Shown: in pieces, positions 6,868 through 9,171 of the stretch
Numbering within the stretch: the first letter of the stretch is position 1
How the letters are laid out: each line of letters starts with the position of its first letter
Source: Akkermansiaceae bacterium
Lineage (GTDB): Bacteria; Verrucomicrobiota; Verrucomicrobiia; Verrucomicrobiales; Akkermansiaceae
Assembly (NCBI GenBank): GCA_020627645.1
Contig: JAHDGN010000113.1
Span: 1-9,171, forward strand
Length of the DNA stretch: 9,171 nt
Direction: 5' to 3'
Translations under genes and position numbers: made by a program
The notes under the pieces: generated by a model
Told to the model about the DNA's origin: nothing
The model's database searches: none
The model's input: only the letters and a program-made list of their open reading frames with translations

Positions 6868-6904
6868 CGTAGTTAGTTAAGTGGGCTTGGTTGAGGAATT
6901 TTTT

Positions 6905-6943
6905 ACCGCAGAGACACAGAGGACGCGGAGAGACGCAGAGAGG
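6905..6943. repeat. degenerate 'cgcagaga' repeat of the GxxExxY cassette
   Basis: A 39-bp purine-rich tract built from variants of one octamer: cgcagaga (6907-6914), cacagagga, cgcggaga and cgcagaga again. From memory, such tracts are dispersed in many bacterial genomes and often lie beside GxxExxY genes; here it starts 2 bp after that gene's stop. It occupies most of the 78-bp gap before the second metH half and is probably part of the inserted unit. Confidence 0.7.
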
Positions 6944-6945
6944 AT

Positions 6946-7329
6946 TTATTTTTGTTGTCCATTGATGAAGCGGCGAAGTCCTTGAATGAGTGTGGGCTCA
7001 TGAAAGTTCATTAAGAGACCAATGGGGATATTTGCAAGTTGAAGGTATGTTAGAATTTGAGCGTTGTGTATGGGCTTTAGTGCATCAACTGCTTTCACTT
7101 CAACGATCACACGGTTGTTGACTAGGAGGTCGATTCTGTAGGCGTTGGGGATTTGCAGGTCTTTGTATTTGATGGATAGAGGGAACTGTGATTGGGCTTG
7201 GAGCCCCCGAATTTTAAGTTCATGGACAAGGGCTGATTCGTATGAGCTTTCGAGAAGTCCTGGACCAAGGTGCTCATGAACCTCGATCGCGGCACCAATG
7301 ATTTGATGAGTGAGGAATTTGTCGTCCAT
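6946..7329 (-). CDS. GxxExxY protein (PD-(D/E)XK nuclease-like fold)
   Basis: 127 residues starting at ATG 7327-7329, 3 bp after the stop of the metH N-terminal half. The family signature GLLESSY (G-x-x-E-x-x-Y) follows GAAIEVHEHLGP near the N-terminus. The nuclease-like core is YRIDLLVNNRVIVEVKA, with Asp and the ExK pair in the right spacing, then QILTYLQLANIPIGLLMNF and GLRRFIN. The length is normal for the family, so the gene looks intact. The molecular function of GxxExxY proteins is not settled as far as I know; the fold suggests nucleic-acid cleavage or a derived role. It sits between two halves of one enzyme, with its usual companion repeat just downstream, which points to insertion as a cassette rather than a role in methionine synthesis. 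No Shine-Dalgarno is visible; translation is probably coupled to metH. Confidence 0.9.
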   Translation of the reverse strand: MDDKFLTHQIIGAAIEVHEHLGPGLLESSYESALVHELKIRGLQAQSQFPLSIKYKDLQIPNAYRIDLLVNNRVIVEVKAVDALKPIHNAQILTYLQLANIPIGLLMNFHEPTLIQGLRRFINGQQK

Positions 7330-7332
7330 TTT

Positions 7333-8415
7333 TTAGGAAAGAGTAGGGACGGGGCGTGGGGGGTGATTTTCTAGAGCTTTGGCGATAGCGGCGATGTGTT
7401 CGGGGGTGTTGCCGCAGCAACCGCCTGCTAAATTTAGGAGGCCATTTTTAGCGAAATCAGACATGTAATTGTTCATGTGAGTCGGCTCTAGGTCGAATCC
7501 GGTGGGAGCAAGGGGATTGGGGAGGCCGGCGTTCGGGTAGCAGCTGATATGAGAGGTGGCGACTTTGCCAAGGTCTTCTAGAAAGGGTTTCATGAGGTCT
7601 GGGCCGAGGGAGCAGTTGAGCCCGACTGCGAGTGGGTTGATATGTGAGACGGCGTGCCAGAGGGCCTGGACTTTTTGGGCTGAAATCATGGTTTCGCCTC
7701 CGCGGCCGACGGCCGCAGAAATAATGACTGGGGCAGTGGTGCCGGATTCTTTGATGGCGACGAGGGCGGCTTTGGCATTGAGGGAGTCGAAGATGGTTTC
7801 GACCATGAGGATGTCACAGTCGGCGCTGATGAGGGCGTCAATTTGGTGTCGATAGGATTGTTTGACTTGTTCGAAGGTGACGGGGCGGAAGGCGGTGTCA
7901 TTGGGGTCAACGACGTTGGTGAGGGAGACGGTGAGGGGGCCTATGGCTCCGGCGACGTAGCGTTTACGACCGGTATCGTTGGAAATTTTTTCAGCTTCTT
8001 GCTGGGCAAGTTCGACTGAGCGGACATTGAGTTCCCAGACGAGATCTTTGAGGAATTGATTGTCCAGGACTTCGGATTGAAAGAATTCGGGTGATTTGAT
8101 CCCGCCGGTTTTGCGTGGGTCTTCGACGAAAAATTCAGATTGAGCCAGGGTGGTGGCCGAGAAGGTATTTGTTTCGCAGATGTCGGAGCCTGCTAAGTAG
8201 AAGCGTTTGTGGATATCGGCAATGACGTCAGGTTTGGACAGAGAGAGGATATCTCCGTTATTGAGGAGGTCTTCGTGGTTTTCTTTGAATCGTTGTCCAC
8301 GAGCGTCGTCTTCATTGAGTTCGTATCCTCTAATGGTCGTGCCCATGGCTCCGTCGAGAACCATGATTCGGTTGGAGAGAGCTTTTTGGAGTTCGGTGGT
8401 TAGGTCGTTGGCCAT
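7333..8415 (-). CDS. metH: methionine synthase, N-terminal homocysteine methyltransferase domain as a separate protein
   Basis: 360 residues from MANDLTTELQK. The first 350 residues align with the zinc-dependent homocysteine-binding barrel of MetH: RIMVLDGAMGTTI, the AGSDICETNTFSA strand, GAIGPL, ETIFDSLNAKAAL, GLNCSLGP with the first zinc Cys, and GGCCGNTPEHIAAI with the two adjacent zinc Cys. In cobalamin-dependent MetH this domain receives the methyl group from methylcobalamin onto homocysteine. The chain stops right after NHPPRPVPTLS, the place where normal MetH runs on through a linker into the folate domain, which here is the gene 466 bp further on. It could work as a separate subunit with that protein. 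The frame is open to a TTG at 8454, but the ATG at 8413-8415 gives the usual short N-terminus. A 14-bp palindrome lies 51 bp upstream. Confidence 0.93.
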   Translation of the reverse strand: MANDLTTELQKALSNRIMVLDGAMGTTIRGYELNEDDARGQRFKENHEDLLNNGDILSLSKPDVIADIHKRFYLAGSDICETNTFSATTLAQSEFFVEDPRKTGGIKSPEFFQSEVLDNQFLKDLVWELNVRSVELAQQEAEKISNDTGRKRYVAGAIGPLTVSLTNVVDPNDTAFRPVTFEQVKQSYRHQIDALISADCDILMVETIFDSLNAKAALVAIKESGTTAPVIISAAVGRGGETMISAQKVQALWHAVSHINPLAVGLNCSLGPDLMKPFLEDLGKVATSHISCYPNAGLPNPLAPTGFDLEPTHMNNYMSDFAKNGLLNLAGGCCGNTPEHIAAIAKALENHPPRPVPTLS

Positions 8416-8466
8416 CGGGTGGCGAAAGGTTTCCGACCCAGCGGCTGATGACAAGTTTTAAAACGT

Positions 8467-8480
8467 CATATCGCGATATG
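8467..8480. promoter_or_regulatory. candidate operator: perfect 14-bp palindrome catatcgcgatatg
   Basis: A perfect palindrome 51 bp upstream of the metH ATG and 96 bp upstream of the infA ATG, in the only divergent intergenic region of the window. Its size and symmetry fit a dimeric winged-helix repressor; ArsR-type regulators of methionine/SAH genes bind AT-rich palindromes of this kind, but I cannot confirm the match. I found no convincing riboswitch fold and no strong -35/-10 pair on either strand. Confidence 0.45.
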
Positions 8481-8576
8481 TTGATGGGAAATTGCTTTGC
8501 TGCGAGAGAGGGGGTTTTGGGAGCTTTTTTCGTTTGCTGATGGCCGTGTTGCAAGTTAAGTTCTCTTTGGCGGGAA

Positions 8577-8915
8577 ATGATCCTGTCAAATCAACAACCC
8601 ATATTCATTATCGCTAAGCCAAGAAATTTCAGAGGAGGAGGTCGCGGAAGAGGTGGCCGGAAGAATGCTGCCCGGAAGAGGAAACCAGAGGCGGCAGAGG
8701 GGGAGCAGAAGTCGGTAGAAATCGAGGGTACGATCTCCGCGGTTTTGGCTGGAACGATGTTCAAGGTTGAGTTGCCGAGTGGGCATGAGGTTTTGGCGCA
8801 TATTTCAGGAAAGATGAGGAAGCGATTTATTCGATTGGTGGTGGGTGATAAGGTCAAGATGGAGATGTCTCCTTACGACACTTCTAAGGCTCGAATCGTT
8901 TTCCGGTTGGGTTAA
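8577..8915 (+). CDS. infA: translation initiation factor IF-1 with basic, RGG-rich N-terminal extension
   Basis: 112 residues as drawn. IF-1 binds the 30S A site with an OB-fold and works with IF-2 and IF-3 in initiation. Residues 47-112 match the full-length bacterial factor: VEIEGTISAVLAGTMFKVELP, GHEVLAHISGKMRKRFIRLV, GDKVKMEMSPYDTSKARIVFR. E. coli IF-1 is about 71 residues, so some 40 extra residues precede the OB-fold, with repeated Gly/Arg (FRGGGRGRGGRK) then AARKRKPEAAEGEQK. The ATG at 8577 is the only standard start; its leader has only a weak ggcggga upstream. The first 11 residues (MILSNQQPIFI) are unlike the rest, and AKPRNFRG resembles a usual N-terminus, so initiation at ATT 8607 or ATC 8610 is conceivable. 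Transcribed away from metH, with its own terminator. Confidence 0.92.
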   Translation: MILSNQQPIFIIAKPRNFRGGGRGRGGRKNAARKRKPEAAEGEQKSVEIEGTISAVLAGTMFKVELPSGHEVLAHISGKMRKRFIRLVVGDKVKMEMSPYDTSKARIVFRLG

Positions 8916-8970
8916 GTCTCCGGTTGATTTGCCTGAATTGCTGATTTTCTGGAGAAAGTTTTGGTTTTTC

Positions 8971-9010
8971 AAGAAAGGCGGGTGAATTCATCCGTCTTCT
9001 TTTGTTTAGA
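8971..9010 (+). terminator. intrinsic terminator of infA
   Basis: Starting 55 bases after the infA stop, bases 8971-8986 pair with 8987-9002 around a gaattc centre. The hairpin contains ggcgggtga against tcatccgtc, with two G-T pairs and one flanking mismatch, closing on a four-base loop. It runs into the T-rich tail ttcttttgttt. The GC-rich core plus T-tract fits rho-independent termination on the plus strand. Confidence 0.65.
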
Positions 9011-9065
9011 TAAGTTAAAGACCCAGCCCGAATATTTCATGAGCCCAGCTCGATTTCGTCCCATC

Positions 9066-9163
9066 TCATTGAATTTCAGGTTGTTGTCCTTGATTTCGAG
9101 GAAAGACAGAATGTGCATTCAGTCTTTCCTCGAAATCGGCGTCCGCCTACTGAAATGCAATGA
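9066..9163. repeat. 98-bp long imperfect inverted repeat
   Basis: The sequence is symmetric about 9114/9115. From outside in: 14-bp arms 9066-9079 and 9150-9163 (13 of 14 pair); 12-base arms 9080-9091 and 9138-9149 that mostly do not pair; perfect 16-bp arms gatttcgaggaaagac (9092-9107) and their reverse complement (9122-9137); an A-A mismatch; then gaatg/cattc with a 2-base centre. No T-tract follows, so it does not look like a terminator. It could be a small non-autonomous element, the end of an insertion sequence continuing past the window, or a structured RNA. No coding gene is evident from 8916 to the window end. Confidence 0.75.
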
Positions 9164-9171
9164 TCTGAGGC

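Noticed and set aside
6868..7332. Split metH as a sequencing frameshift
   Set aside because: The halves are separated by an intact 127-residue gene plus a repeat, not by a single-base shift.
8631..8645. Strong SD-like agaggaggagg inside infA as a sign of a later start
   Set aside because: No in-frame ATG or GTG follows at a useful distance; the purine run simply encodes the Gly-rich segment.
9039..9171. Plus-strand ORF from ATG 9039 open to the right edge
   Set aside because: Its 44 codons mostly translate the inverted repeat, show no recognisable motif, and have no Shine-Dalgarno.

Overview
The window looks like part of a Verrucomicrobiota-type genome, probably an aquatic or marine member. 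This is inferred from the mix of genes: a marine-type nickel superoxide dismutase with a signal peptide, a GxxExxY gene with its degenerate 'cgcagaga' repeat, a RAYT transposase domain, an IF-1 with a long basic N-terminal extension, and starts almost without Shine-Dalgarno sequences. No rRNA or other phylogenetic marker is present, so the assignment is tentative.

Layout. Nearly everything lies on the minus strand and reads right to left as one tight series. It begins at a divergent promoter region (8416-8576), which holds a perfect 14-bp palindrome. The order is: metH N-terminal half (homocysteine domain, 7333-8415); a GxxExxY protein (6946-7329) followed by a 39-bp repeat; metH C-terminal half (3427-6867); a papain-like lipoprotein (2643-3425); a SpoU/TrmH rRNA methyltransferase (1942-2646). 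After a 95-bp gap come a secreted Ni-SOD (1202-1846), a small two-helix membrane protein (931-1164) and a secreted protein of unknown function (208-897). On the plus strand are infA (8577-8915) with an intrinsic terminator, then a gene-free right edge with a 98-bp inverted repeat, and possibly the last 54 codons of a gene entering from the left edge.

Main result. Cobalamin-dependent methionine synthase, usually one polypeptide of about 1200 residues, appears to have been hit twice. In the linker between the homocysteine and folate domains, a GxxExxY gene plus its repeat separates the enzyme into two reading frames. Inside the AdoMet-activation domain of the second half, about 230 residues containing a complete-looking REP-associated tyrosine transposase (HUH plus catalytic Tyr) are inserted in frame. 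Both MetH flanks stay open and keep their catalytic residues. REP-like sequences sit at both edges of this insert. The result is a predicted 1146-residue MetH/transposase chimera, the most unusual feature of the window.

How the genes work together. The two MetH chains would jointly make methionine, hence S-adenosylmethionine, which reactivates MetH itself and is used by the SpoU methyltransferase. The lipoprotein and methyltransferase are coupled to metH by 1-bp spacing and a 4-bp ATGA overlap. The Ni-SOD group looks like a separate envelope or periplasmic unit.
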